Source: JBEIHI01 sp964655245 (GTDB lineage: Bacteria > Bdellovibrionota > UBA2394). Taken from it: DNA of 31,066 nucleotides. Under the pieces are notes generated by a model. The model did not search any database. It had not been told where the DNA came from and was given only the letters and a program-made list of their open reading frames with translations. The stretch lies in assembly GCA_964655245.1 (NCBI GenBank), contig CAZZLQ010000027.1, positions 1 through 31,066 of the forward strand, given 5' to 3'. Position 1 is the first letter of the stretch. Each line of letters opens with the position of its first letter. Positions 1 through 7,088 of this stretch are shown here, piece by piece. Made by a program: the position numbers and the translations under genes.

Positions 1-134
1 GCAAGAGGAAGACCCAAAGGAAAAAAAAATCCAGAAAAACCCCAATAATTTCAACCATCGAAACACGCCCCACATCAAAACAAGGAACGGTGACAAAGAC
101 CAACAAAATTAAAGAAAAAAGAGAGGAGAAAATT

Positions 135-208
135 TCGGGGCGACTGGATTCGAACCAGCGACCTCTCGCACCCCAAGCGAACGCTCTACCAGGCTGAGCC
201 ACGCCCCG
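135..208 (-). tRNA. tRNA-Pro (anticodon GGG)
   Basis: Read on the minus strand this is a full 74-nt cloverleaf. The 7-bp acceptor stem starts with C1 paired to G72, as is usual for bacterial tRNA-Pro, and the discriminator base is A. The D-arm reads GGCTCAGCCTGGTAGAGC. The anticodon stem TTCGC/GCGAG encloses the loop TTGGGGT, which gives anticodon GGG, and the T-arm contains the canonical GGTTCGAATCC. No CCA is encoded, because the gene is followed directly by AAATTTT, so CCA must be added enzymatically. The sequence downstream on this strand is T-rich without a clear hairpin. The 5' leader is made of tRNA-derived repeats (see 192-397), which is unusual for an intact tRNA. Confidence 0.97.
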
Positions 209-397
209 ATATTCTTTCGGAAACTTGAGTCAGCCTGGTAGAGACTTTCGCTCTCTACTCATTTTTGTCGGCCTTACGGCCGAACGGCTGAGCCACGCCC
301 CGATATTCTTTCGGAAACTTGAGTCAGCCTGGTAGAGACTTTCGCTCTCTACTCATTTTTGTCGGCCTTACGGCCGAACGGCTGAGCCACGCCCCGA
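192..397 (-). repeat. 94-bp tandem repeat derived from the tRNA-Pro 5' end (2 exact copies plus an 18-bp remnant)
   Basis: Positions 192-285 and 286-379 are identical base for base, and 380-397 is a third partial copy of 18 bp. Each unit begins, on the plus strand, with the complement of the first 17 tRNA-Pro nucleotides plus one flanking base. It then continues with 76 bp of unrelated DNA. Inside the 76 bp are two hairpins: GTAGAGA/TCTCTAC (238-244 with 252-258) and TCGGCC-TTAC-GGCCGA (268-283). The unit also carries 230-243, a perfect 14-base inverted copy of the D-arm segment at 184-197. On the plus strand the first hairpin is followed by TCATTTTT, so it could also act as a weak terminator in that direction. 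The array lies in the likely 5' leader of the tRNA transcript. Its origin, whether tandem duplication or integration scar, is not decided by the sequence. Confidence 0.95.
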
Positions 398-511
398 AGA
401 TCCCAACACCAAACTTTAGCTAGCCCCGTAAGTCAAAAGATTTCCCAAGGAATCTAGGGCCTTATCACCGGCCCCTTTCAAGTTCAAAAGCCTTCCGGTA
501 AAAGAACCTCC
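209..511. other. Gene-free stretch: tRNA leader repeats and spacer
   Basis: This roughly 300-base stretch has no convincing coding sequence. Positions 209-397 are the tRNA-derived tandem repeat. Positions 398-511 are unique spacer. On the minus strand TTGACT (431-436) is a fair -35-like hexamer, but the matching -10 region about 17 bp on (408-413, minus TTTGGT) is poor, so a tRNA promoter here is only a possibility. No strong Shine-Dalgarno sequence precedes the gene at 512. Confidence 0.7.
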
Positions 512-1081
512 ATGATTTCAAGCATTTTTCTAGGCCTTCTCTCGCTGACCTCCAGTCCTGAGGCAACTCCCTCTCCCCTCAACCAATGGATTCGTCAGGC
601 TGCTGATCTTCAATCGCCGGCTCCTGAGCAAAGCCTTGCTTACCAACAAGTGATTGCCGCTGTTGAAGTGAGAACTACACTTGAGAATATTGCGGAACTT
701 TTTGATATCAAAGCTTCCTCGAAGGGCTTGTCCGAGAAACAATTAGAAGATCTTTCGACAAAAGTTCTGTCTCGAATGTCGATCGAGAATATCCGCCGAA
801 TACTCAGCCAACTTCGGAATCAGGATCGAGTCGTTCAGGTCTTGGCGGTGAAGGGCCTCCTCGATTCAACTCTCACGCCAGCGGTCTCTGATCAACCCCA
901 GGAACTTGCTCTCAAGCTTTTGTATACGAAAGATTACGCTCGAGCTTTGCTGCGTACGTACCAGCAAGGGATCAATGCCCGATCAGAGATTTTGTCCGCC
1001 AAAAAAGAAAAGGACCTGAATCCTCAGGTCCTTCAGCAACTTCTCGAAGAAGTCACAACCTTAACGGCTCGTGCTCGTTAG
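512..1081 (+). CDS. Hypothetical exported helical protein
   Basis: I do not recognise this 189-residue protein. The first 15 or so residues are hydrophobic (MISSIFLGLLSLTSS) but lack a basic n-region, so secretion by a signal peptide is possible and not certain. The rest is predicted-helix-like and rich in Q, L, E and R, with no cysteines or catalytic motif. The start is weakly supported, with no clear Shine-Dalgarno upstream. The stop codon overlaps the stop of the convergent ihfA by 4 bases. The last 25 or so codons include a perfect 10-bp hairpin plus an A-tract (1001-1033), which on the minus strand is a typical intrinsic terminator for the ihfA operon. The KKEKDLNPQ segment may therefore be shaped by that terminator. 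The gene is probably real, but its function is unknown. Confidence 0.6.
   Translation: MISSIFLGLLSLTSSPEATPSPLNQWIRQAADLQSPAPEQSLAYQQVIAAVEVRTTLENIAELFDIKASSKGLSEKQLEDLSTKVLSRMSIENIRRILSQLRNQDRVVQVLAVKGLLDSTLTPAVSDQPQELALKLLYTKDYARALLRTYQQGINARSEILSAKKEKDLNPQVLQQLLEEVTTLTARAR
1001..1033 (-). terminator. Intrinsic terminator of the infC-pheST-ihfA block
   Basis: On the minus strand a perfect 10-bp stem, AAGGACCTGA/TCAGGTCCTT (1010-1019 with 1024-1033), has a 4-base loop and is followed by a T-rich tract (complement of AAAAAAGAA, 1001-1009). It sits 45 bases after the ihfA stop codon. It lies wholly inside the convergent coding sequence 512-1081. Confidence 0.85.
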
Positions 1082-1434
1082 CCTACGCTCTTTGAACCAG
1101 CGGTGCTTTCGGGCGAAGTCTTGGGCAAATCCTTATTCAACATCGCTCGCAAAACTTGTGAAGGCTTAAACGTCAAAACGCTTCGAGCGGTGATCGTCAT
1201 TTCCTCTCCCGTTTGAGGATTTCGACCCACTCGCGCTTTCTTTTGTCGGACGATAAAGTTTCCAAAACCAGAGATTTTTACTTTCTCACCTTTTTGGAGC
1301 TGTCCCTTTAAGGAATCAAAAACGAACTCAACGACATCAGTCGCTTCCTTCTTGGTCAGACCGACCTTTTCAAAAACCTGCTCAACAATGTCAGCTTTAG
1401 TTAATGTCATCTTGCTTGCTTCATTAACGGGCAT
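1078..1434 (-). CDS. ihfA: Integration host factor alpha subunit
   Basis: A 118-residue HU/IHF-family DNA-bending protein. It shows the family core: an N-terminal helical part (LTKADIVEQVFEKVGLTKKEA), the GFGNF turn near residue 57, and the beta-arm GRNPQTGEE with the proline that intercalates into DNA, followed by ITARSVLTFKPSQ. It resembles IhfA more than HU because of the GRNPQTGEE-TITAR pattern and its position after pheT, as in E. coli. The start at 1434 is chosen because GGGAGG lies six bases upstream. It adds eight residues before the usual MTLTKADI start, which lacks a good ribosome site. The last 20 or so residues (PKTSPESTAGSKSVG) are a short disordered tail. IHF normally works as an alpha/beta dimer, and no beta gene is in this window. 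Confidence 0.95.
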   Translation of the reverse strand: MPVNEASKMTLTKADIVEQVFEKVGLTKKEATDVVEFVFDSLKGQLQKGEKVKISGFGNFIVRQKKARVGRNPQTGEEMTITARSVLTFKPSQVLRAMLNKDLPKTSPESTAGSKSVG

Positions 1435-1524
1435 ACGTTACCTCCCCCACCCTCATCAGTTTAACGAATGCAATGAGTTGGCGGCAAGGCACCGAACACG
1501 AAAAATCATAGTTCTTTCAAAGTT

Positions 1525-3909
1525 TTAACGCAGAGCTACAGAGCTTGAGCCAAAGGCCGCAATCACCGAGGAAACGAGCTTATCGTGACTTTGCTTTGCT
1601 TCTTCCAAGGTTAACGTTTTCTCTGGCGATTTGTAACGCATCGCAAAAGTCAGCGACTTCTTGCTGGCAGGCAGCTGCCCACCTTCAAACAAATCGTAGC
1701 ATCGAATCCATTCCAAAAAGGGAACTTTGGCTTTTTCAAAAGTCTTGATCATCTCAGCAACTGAAATTTTATCATCCACCATAAAAGACGCATCCAGATC
1801 GATGGCTGGATACGCTGATGGTGCAAGATACTGAGGACTTCGAACTTCTACTTCCAAAATCCACTCACCAACCAACGCACGCGAAGGCAGATCAAATGCT
1901 TTCTGAACAAGAGGATGCAGTTCACCCGCTTGATGTCCAATGCGGCGCTTGGGATGGAACAATCCCTCGTAAGACACCGGCTTCATCTTAAAGCGCACAT
2001 CCCCATATACCCTTTCGACCATTCCCTTAAATTCAAAGAATGCATCGACAGAACGCGACCAGAGTCGCTTTTTGTCGTCAGGTCGAGGCAACCAAAGGCA
2101 GGCCACGGCCAAGGTCTCAACGATGGGAGACCCCTCATACATTGAGGTCAAATCGGATCGAAACACAGGGCCCACCTCGACCAAGCGAACATCTTCTTCG
2201 CCATGAAAAACATTCAAACGAGCTCTTTCAAGCAACTGATGAATCAACGTCTGACGAAGAGTCGACTTCTCCGCATGAATGGGATTTTGAATCACCATCG
2301 GTTGCGGCAAGGGAATTCCCAATCGTCCTTCGACTGCAGGATCTGAAAAGCTCATATGAACCACTTCGGAAAAACCGAGACTCGTCCATCGCTCAACAAT
2401 CTTTTCCCCCAAACTATATCTAGGCTGCAAATCACGAATAGATGAAACCGATTCAGCAAAGCTAAGAGGTCTTTCTTCAAGATCATCGTATCCAATCAGC
2501 CGGGCGACATCCTCCATGATGTCCTCAAGACACTGACCGTCGACTCGATACCAAGGAAAGCTCACCGTTGTTTTGCCGCGCGCTTCAAAGGAGTACTCAA
2601 GTCGTCGAAGCATTTCAAACAACTCATCGTCACTCAGCTTGATCTTGCCAATCTTAGCCTCAATTCTTTTTCGATCCCAAAGGATCGAAAGCGGCGCAAT
2701 CTTCTCAACGACTTTGGTTCCGGAGGCTGACTCAAATCCACCCCACTCCTTGATCAAAGCAAGAGCTCGTTCAGCCACTTCATCCAAACGATGAGGAGTT
2801 AAGCCGCGCTCAAATCGATACGAAGACTCACTCGACAACTGATGGCGACGAGCCGTCGCTCGAATCAACTGAGGATCAAAGCAGGCTACTTCCATCAAAA
2901 CATTCTTGGTTGAGTCGGACACGGCTGTCTTCGCGCCACCCATCACTCCTGCAAGACTCAAAGGGCCCGTCGAATCCGCAATCACTAAATCTTCTGGATG
3001 CAAATCGATGGTTTGATCATTGAGGAGAGCGAGTGTCTCCCCTGCTTTCGCACGTCTGACGCAGAGACTTTTAAGATCCACCTTGTCTGCATCAAAGAAA
3101 TGCATGGGATGACCCAATTCAAACATCACAAAGTTGGTGATATCGACGAGCGGCGAGATGGCGCGAGATCCCATGCGCTCCAAAATGGACGAAATGTCGG
3201 CGGGAGTTTTACCCTGTTGCACGCCCTGAACATGAACGGCCAGAAATCCTGAGCAGTCCTTCCCAGACTCAACCGACAGGTTGACATAACTCGATGAAGC
3301 CTTGAACTTGGTCAGCGCTGGAACCTTCAACTTCAATCCCAGCTTTGCAGCCACCTCTCGAGCGAGCCCACGAATGGACAAAGCATCCGGACGGTTGGGA
3401 GTCACATCAATTTCCAGAACAGAATCCTCGAGATCAAAAAACTCACTGACAGGCTTACCCAGAGACTTTTCATTCACAACAGAGGGCGAAAGAATCCAAA
3501 TGCCCTCTGCATCATCGGCCAGCTGAAGCTCCGCTAATGAACAACACATGCCACGCGAAGTCTCACCTCGGATCTTCGCTTCCTTCATGGTCATTCCCTG
3601 ACCATCTTTGCCAGGAATCGTCGAACCCACAGGAGCCAAAGCGACAAAATCGCCCTCTTTCATGTTTTGAGCGCCGCAAACCACGGGCAATTTTTCAGTT
3701 CCAACATCGACCGAGAGCAAAGACAATCGATCAGCCTGAGGATGTTTGTTTCGGCTCAAAATCTTGCCTACTCGAACTTGAGAAAGACCTCCGCCCACAC
3801 GTGTCATTCCGTCATTGGGAAAACCAAGACCGGCCAGAACTTTTGCAAGGTCTTCAGCCGTTCCTTGAAAATCCAGCCATCGCTGAAAAGCTTTAAAACT
3901 TAACTTCAT
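1525..3909 (-). CDS. pheT: Phenylalanyl-tRNA synthetase beta subunit
   Basis: At 794 residues this has almost exactly the E. coli PheT length (795). In order it shows an N-terminal tRNA-binding OB domain (about 40-150, with VRVGKILSRNKHPQADRL and VVCGAQNM), the B3/B4 editing region (about 205-375, with GHPMHFFDADKV and IRATARRHQLSSESSYRFERGL), the B5 domain (about 400-475), the catalytic-like core (about 490-680) and the C-terminal ferredoxin-fold anticodon-binding domain (about 700-794, beginning SPQYLAPSAYPAIDLDASF). It forms the alpha2-beta2 enzyme with PheS, charges tRNA-Phe in the cytoplasm and edits mischarged Tyr. Its ATG overlaps the pheS stop (ATGA), so the two are translationally coupled. 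Nothing looks truncated. Confidence 0.98.
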   Translation of the reverse strand: MKLSFKAFQRWLDFQGTAEDLAKVLAGLGFPNDGMTRVGGGLSQVRVGKILSRNKHPQADRLSLLSVDVGTEKLPVVCGAQNMKEGDFVALAPVGSTIPGKDGQGMTMKEAKIRGETSRGMCCSLAELQLADDAEGIWILSPSVVNEKSLGKPVSEFFDLEDSVLEIDVTPNRPDALSIRGLAREVAAKLGLKLKVPALTKFKASSSYVNLSVESGKDCSGFLAVHVQGVQQGKTPADISSILERMGSRAISPLVDITNFVMFELGHPMHFFDADKVDLKSLCVRRAKAGETLALLNDQTIDLHPEDLVIADSTGPLSLAGVMGGAKTAVSDSTKNVLMEVACFDPQLIRATARRHQLSSESSYRFERGLTPHRLDEVAERALALIKEWGGFESASGTKVVEKIAPLSILWDRKRIEAKIGKIKLSDDELFEMLRRLEYSFEARGKTTVSFPWYRVDGQCLEDIMEDVARLIGYDDLEERPLSFAESVSSIRDLQPRYSLGEKIVERWTSLGFSEVVHMSFSDPAVEGRLGIPLPQPMVIQNPIHAEKSTLRQTLIHQLLERARLNVFHGEEDVRLVEVGPVFRSDLTSMYEGSPIVETLAVACLWLPRPDDKKRLWSRSVDAFFEFKGMVERVYGDVRFKMKPVSYEGLFHPKRRIGHQAGELHPLVQKAFDLPSRALVGEWILEVEVRSPQYLAPSAYPAIDLDASFMVDDKISVAEMIKTFEKAKVPFLEWIRCYDLFEGGQLPASKKSLTFAMRYKSPEKTLTLEEAKQSHDKLVSSVIAAFGSSSVALR

Positions 3910-4976
3910 TTCAAATTCCCTCTTAAGAAGGACAGACGGTTTTCAAAAAACAATCGCAAATCGGGCACTCCCAACTTCAGCATCGTCAACCGCTCAATTC
4001 CCATTCCAAAAGCCCAGCCCTGAACCTTTTCAGGATCCCAGCCGCAAGCTTTGAAAACCTCAGGATGAACCATCCCCGCTCCAGCCACCTCAAGCCAGCC
4101 GCTTGTTTTACAAACCCGGCAACCCTTGCCCGAACAAAAGACACAACTGATATCCACTTCTGCTGATGGCTCGGTGAATGGAAAATAACTCGGACGAAAT
4201 CGAATCTTCGTGTTCTGATTAAAGAACTGACGGAAGAAAAAATCCAAACAAGCTTTGAGATCGCCCATCGTCGAATGCTGATCCACAACCAGACCCTCGA
4301 TTTGATGAAACATCGGAGCATGAGTCGCGTCGTCATCTACCCGATAGACCCTTCCCGGCGCTTGAATTCGAATCGGAAGCTGCCCCCCAGCTTTGGCCGC
4401 TGCCATCAAAACTCTCACCTGCACAGGAGAGGTGTGAGTTCTCAAAACCGTAGGCCCCTGAGACGGAGAATCCTTCATGAAAAATGTTGCCTGCATATCC
4501 CGAGCAGCATGCCCCGGCTTAAAATTCAATCGATCAAAACAAAAATCCTCGAACTCTACTTCAGGTCCATAGGTGGGTTTAAGACCCGCATGCTCCAAAA
4601 TAGAGATGGCCTCATTCAACACTTGTTTCAAAGGGTGACGAGAACCTGAAGGGAAATAAACTCCTGGGGCTGAAGAATCGAGCCGGTCCGATAGAAGTTT
4701 CTGATTCAACTCTTCACGCTCAAAAAACTGCTGCTTCTCCAGCAGTCGAGCCTCCATAAGAGTTTTGATTTCATTTGATCGTGCTCCGATCTCTTTTCGC
4801 CCTTCGGGGCTGAGATCTTTCAGACTCGCCATGATGGCAGAAATCTGTCCCTTTTTTCCAAGGAACGAAACACGGCAGTCCTCAACCTGAGCTGAAGTCT
4901 TCGAAGACTCCAGCTGCTTTTCAAACTGAGATTGAGCAACGTTTAGATTTTTTAAGATTTGATCCACCGAACTCAC
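3906..4976 (-). CDS. pheS: Phenylalanyl-tRNA synthetase alpha subunit
   Basis: A 356-residue class II aminoacyl-tRNA synthetase catalytic subunit. It has an N-terminal coiled coil (about 1-100), then motif 2 (GRVYRVDDDATHAPMFHQIE), the FxPSYFPFTEPSAEVD segment that helps form the Phe pocket, and motif 3 (GMGIERLTMLKLGVPDLR) near the C terminus. The CVFCSGKGCRVCK cluster carries four cysteines and is a metal-site-like insert found in many bacterial PheS proteins (for example Bacillus) but not in E. coli. The start is GTG at 4976 without a strong Shine-Dalgarno; it lies 23 bases after rplT. The 3' end overlaps pheT by four bases. Confidence 0.98.
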   Translation of the reverse strand: MSSVDQILKNLNVAQSQFEKQLESSKTSAQVEDCRVSFLGKKGQISAIMASLKDLSPEGRKEIGARSNEIKTLMEARLLEKQQFFEREELNQKLLSDRLDSSAPGVYFPSGSRHPLKQVLNEAISILEHAGLKPTYGPEVEFEDFCFDRLNFKPGHAARDMQATFFMKDSPSQGPTVLRTHTSPVQVRVLMAAAKAGGQLPIRIQAPGRVYRVDDDATHAPMFHQIEGLVVDQHSTMGDLKACLDFFFRQFFNQNTKIRFRPSYFPFTEPSAEVDISCVFCSGKGCRVCKTSGWLEVAGAGMVHPEVFKACGWDPEKVQGWAFGMGIERLTMLKLGVPDLRLFFENRLSFLRGNLK

Positions 4977-4999
4977 GATGGAATGCTAACGAAGATCAA

Positions 5000-5350
5000 C
5001 TACGCCGACAAGCCAACGAATTTGACAACTTGATCAAAAGCCTTGGGCTCTGTCGCTGCCAAATCAGCAAGCACTTTTCGGTTCAGGGCGACGTTCTTGA
5101 GTTTCATAGCGCGCACCAAACCGCTGTATGAGAAACCTCGGGCTCGTGCAGCAGCGGTGATACGGGTAATCCAAAGAGCACGGAAATCTCGCTTCTTCGC
5201 TTTTCTGTGTTCGTAGGAATAAGCGAGCTTACGATCCACGTGCTCGGCTGTAACAGCCATCGTGTTTCGAGCTCTTCCTGTCATTCCTTCAGAAAGCTTG
5301 TGCAGTCTTTTTCTTCGATTCTTAGCTTTTGGTCCGCCTTTAACGCGCAT
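5000..5350 (-). CDS. rplT: 50S ribosomal protein L20
   Basis: A 116-residue protein of normal L20 length. Family features are the basic N-terminal extension (GGPKAKNRRKRLHKLSEGMTGRARN) and the globular C-terminal half (RDFRALWITRITAAARARGFSYSGL). It binds 23S rRNA and is an early assembly factor. In E. coli and Bacillus, L20 also represses translation of its own operon through a structured mRNA. No such structure was worked out here. The ATG at 5350 follows GAGGTAAGT, a good ribosome site. It lies 35 bases after rpmI in the conserved infC-rpmI-rplT order. Confidence 0.98.
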   Translation of the reverse strand: MRVKGGPKAKNRRKRLHKLSEGMTGRARNTMAVTAEHVDRKLAYSYEHRKAKKRDFRALWITRITAAARARGFSYSGLVRAMKLKNVALNRKVLADLAATEPKAFDQVVKFVGLSA

Positions 5351-5385
5351 ACTTACCTCAACTCTTTAAAATTCATCGTCCTTAA

Positions 5386-5592
5386 TTAAAAGGCGTAGGG
5401 CATTAGAACTTTCATGTGCCCCATTTCAGTGTCACGAACATAAGTTTTCTTACGATATCGTCGCTTCACCTTACGCGGATGTGTGGTCAGAATATGAGAC
5501 AAGTGATTGCGTTTTCGCTTCACTTTGCCAGTTCCCGTCACGCGAAAGCGTTTGGTAGCCGAACGATTCGTTTTCATCTTGTACGAAGCCAT
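5386..5592 (-). CDS. rpmI: 50S ribosomal protein L35
   Basis: A very basic 68-residue protein with the L35 signature (KMKTNRSATKRFRVTGTGKVKRK ... HILTTHPRKVKRRYRKKTYV), split here by a non-diagnostic middle. I chose the ATG at 5592 because L35 proteins start just before the MKTN block and are about 65 residues long. An in-frame TTG at 5640, preceded by AAAGGG, would add 16 residues unlike the family (MDVDSCSQARLELLSI). The ATG has no evident Shine-Dalgarno, so the true start is not settled. It lies in the infC-rpmI-rplT ribosomal operon. Confidence 0.92.
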   Translation of the reverse strand: MASYKMKTNRSATKRFRVTGTGKVKRKRNHLSHILTTHPRKVKRRYRKKTYVRDTEMGHMKVLMPYAF

Positions 5593-5669
5593 AATAGACA
5601 AAAGTTCTAACCTAGCCTGAGAACAGGAATCAACGTCCAAATTGCCCTTTTAGAGGCGTTCAGACGGCC

Positions 5670-6332
5670 CTAGCGAGACGTCGGCTTAGACCCCTTCAAA
5701 GGCGCTGTGGTCCGCTCTACGATGGGCCCAGAGGGTGCCTGAGGCTTGGGCTTCTCGGGAGCCGGCGCGGCTGCCGCGGGCTTCTTCGCCCCGCCCTGAC
5801 CCAAAGGTGCGAACAAAGCAGCCAAGGATCGGCCCTCCATTCGAGGCGTGGACTCAGGAGCCCCGTGCCCCTTCAAAGCCTCAATCACTTTAGCCATCTG
5901 AATCTGACCAATCTCGGGATGAGCCATTTCACGACCTCTAAATCGAATCGTGACCTTCACACGGTGCCCGTCTTCAAGCCAACCTTGAGAGTTTCGCATT
6001 TTGAAATCGAGATCATGGGCATCCGTTGACGGGCCCATTGTCACTTCCTTTACGATACTCCCAGCGGACTGCTTCCGCTGACCCTGAGTCTTTTTCTTTT
6101 GCTCATACTTGAACTTCCCATAGTCCATGAGCTTGCACACGGGAGGAACAGCCTTGGGAGAGATTTCAACCAAATCAAGGCCTCGACGCTCTCCTTCTCT
6201 CAATGCCTCAGAGGGTGACATCACCCCCAGCATCTCACCATTCTCCAAAACAACTCGTATCTTTGGCGCTCGAATCTGGTGATTCACTCGAACATAATCA
6301 TCACGTCGGCTTTCTCGTCTAAAGTCAGAAAT
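5670..6332 (-). CDS. infC: Translation initiation factor IF-3, with ATT start and long C-terminal tail
   Basis: Binds the 30S subunit, blocks 50S joining and checks start-codon fidelity. The coding frame extends upstream of the GTG at 6287 through SDFRRESRRDDYVRV, which matches the conserved IF3 N terminus (RRDDxVRVNHQIRAPKIRVV). The only good start is ATT at 6332, eight bases after a perfect AAGGAGG. AUU is the classic IF3 start in E. coli, where IF3 represses its own translation by discriminating against it. The N-domain (about 15-85), linker with KKKTQGQRKQ, and C-domain (about 95-175, with KVTIRFRGREMAHPEIG and MEGRSLAALFAP) are intact. After the normal end, about 44 extra residues are rich in A, P and K, giving 220 residues against 180 in E. 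coli. Confidence 0.96.
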   Translation of the reverse strand: MSDFRRESRRDDYVRVNHQIRAPKIRVVLENGEMLGVMSPSEALREGERRGLDLVEISPKAVPPVCKLMDYGKFKYEQKKKTQGQRKQSAGSIVKEVTMGPSTDAHDLDFKMRNSQGWLEDGHRVKVTIRFRGREMAHPEIGQIQMAKVIEALKGHGAPESTPRMEGRSLAALFAPLGQGGAKKPAAAAPAPEKPKPQAPSGPIVERTTAPLKGSKPTSR

Positions 6333-6347
6333 AAAATGGTCCTCCTT
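6330..6347 (-). promoter_or_regulatory. infC translation start: AAGGAGG with ATT initiator
   Basis: The minus strand shows AAGGAGG (6341-6347), an 8-base spacer and ATT (6330-6332). Ahead of codon 16 (GTG at 6287) there is no in-frame ATG or GTG after this ribosome site. A strong Shine-Dalgarno with a rare initiator is the arrangement used for IF3 autoregulation in E. coli. That it works the same way here is inferred. Confidence 0.88.
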
Positions 6348-6392
6348 GAATAGTAGTTTCTTGTCTTAACTGTTTATGGGAATTGCAGAAAA

Positions 6393-7001
6393 TCATAGCG
6401 GGAGTTCAAAACATCGACGACAACGCGCCTCGTAAGCATCACTGCTCCCCAACAATACCTGACCGGTACCGCCCACCATTCGCTGATTGCGAAGGGCAGG
6501 AGCTCCACACTTGGAGCAAATAGCGAGTTGCTTGGTCACATACTCAGCAGACGCCATCAGTTCAGGCATTGGATGAAAGGGCTGAGCTCGATAATCTTGA
6601 TCGAGCCCGGCAACGATCACTCGCTTGCCTTGCTGAGCAAGCTGATTGCAGACATCAACAATGTCTCGACTAAAAAACTGCGCTTCATCGATTCCAACGA
6701 CCCAGGCGTCTTTAGCAACACTCAGAATTTCTGCAGGACTCTTGAGAGCGATACTCGGCAATCTGATTTGATCGTGACTCACCACATGATCTTCGGAATA
6801 TCGATTATCAATCTGAGGCTTCACAAGAACGGTCGGCTGCTTAGCAATCATAGCTCGACGAATTCTTCTCAACAGCTCTTCGGTCTTTCCCGAAAACATG
6901 CTGCCCACGATCACTTCGATCCAACCCACTTTTTGAGGGAGCAAATGAGAGTGGCGATGGATTTCATCGAGGGTTTCGTTTTCCGTATGAGATGGATGCA
7001 C
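6393..7001 (-). CDS. tdk: Thymidine kinase (type II, zinc-binding)
   Basis: Phosphorylates thymidine with ATP in pyrimidine salvage. The 202-residue protein shows the P-loop GSMFSGKT (33-40), the Walker B/lasso region VVGIDEAQFF, the VIVAGLDQDYRAQPF strand, and four zinc cysteines at about C162, C165, C194 and C197 (CSKC and CRRC). The start is GTG at 7001, with a TGA codon immediately upstream in frame. The first 25 residues, rich in His and Glu, precede the conserved GWIEVIVG, so an internal start cannot be excluded. It lies 60 bases upstream of the infC start, in the place where E. coli has thrS. It may share a transcript with infC or only neighbour it. Confidence 0.96.
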   Translation of the reverse strand: MHPSHTENETLDEIHRHSHLLPQKVGWIEVIVGSMFSGKTEELLRRIRRAMIAKQPTVLVKPQIDNRYSEDHVVSHDQIRLPSIALKSPAEILSVAKDAWVVGIDEAQFFSRDIVDVCNQLAQQGKRVIVAGLDQDYRAQPFHPMPELMASAEYVTKQLAICSKCGAPALRNQRMVGGTGQVLLGSSDAYEARCRRCFELPL

Positions 7002-7088
7002 TCACATCAAGATTTAACGAGTTTGCAAAGATTTTGAAAGATCGAATTTTTTGTTTGCAGACCGCTTAAAAGCCGAAATGATGTAGAA

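Noticed and set aside
1..134. A further gene or RNA at the left edge
   Set aside because: The stretch is A-rich on the plus strand with frequent stops and no recognisable motif; a T-rich run after the tRNA is the only thing noted.
192..397. Repeat array as a CRISPR locus
   Set aside because: The units are contiguous 94-bp copies with no variable spacers, and they include part of a tRNA; no cas genes are nearby.
2040..2423. Open frame of 127 codons on the plus strand inside pheT
   Set aside because: It is antisense to well-conserved PheT domains, and its translation has no family resemblance and no ribosome site.
5593..5640. 16-codon N-terminal extension of L35 from TTG 5640
   Set aside because: Although AAAGGG precedes it, L35 proteins do not carry such an extension; kept only as an alternative start.
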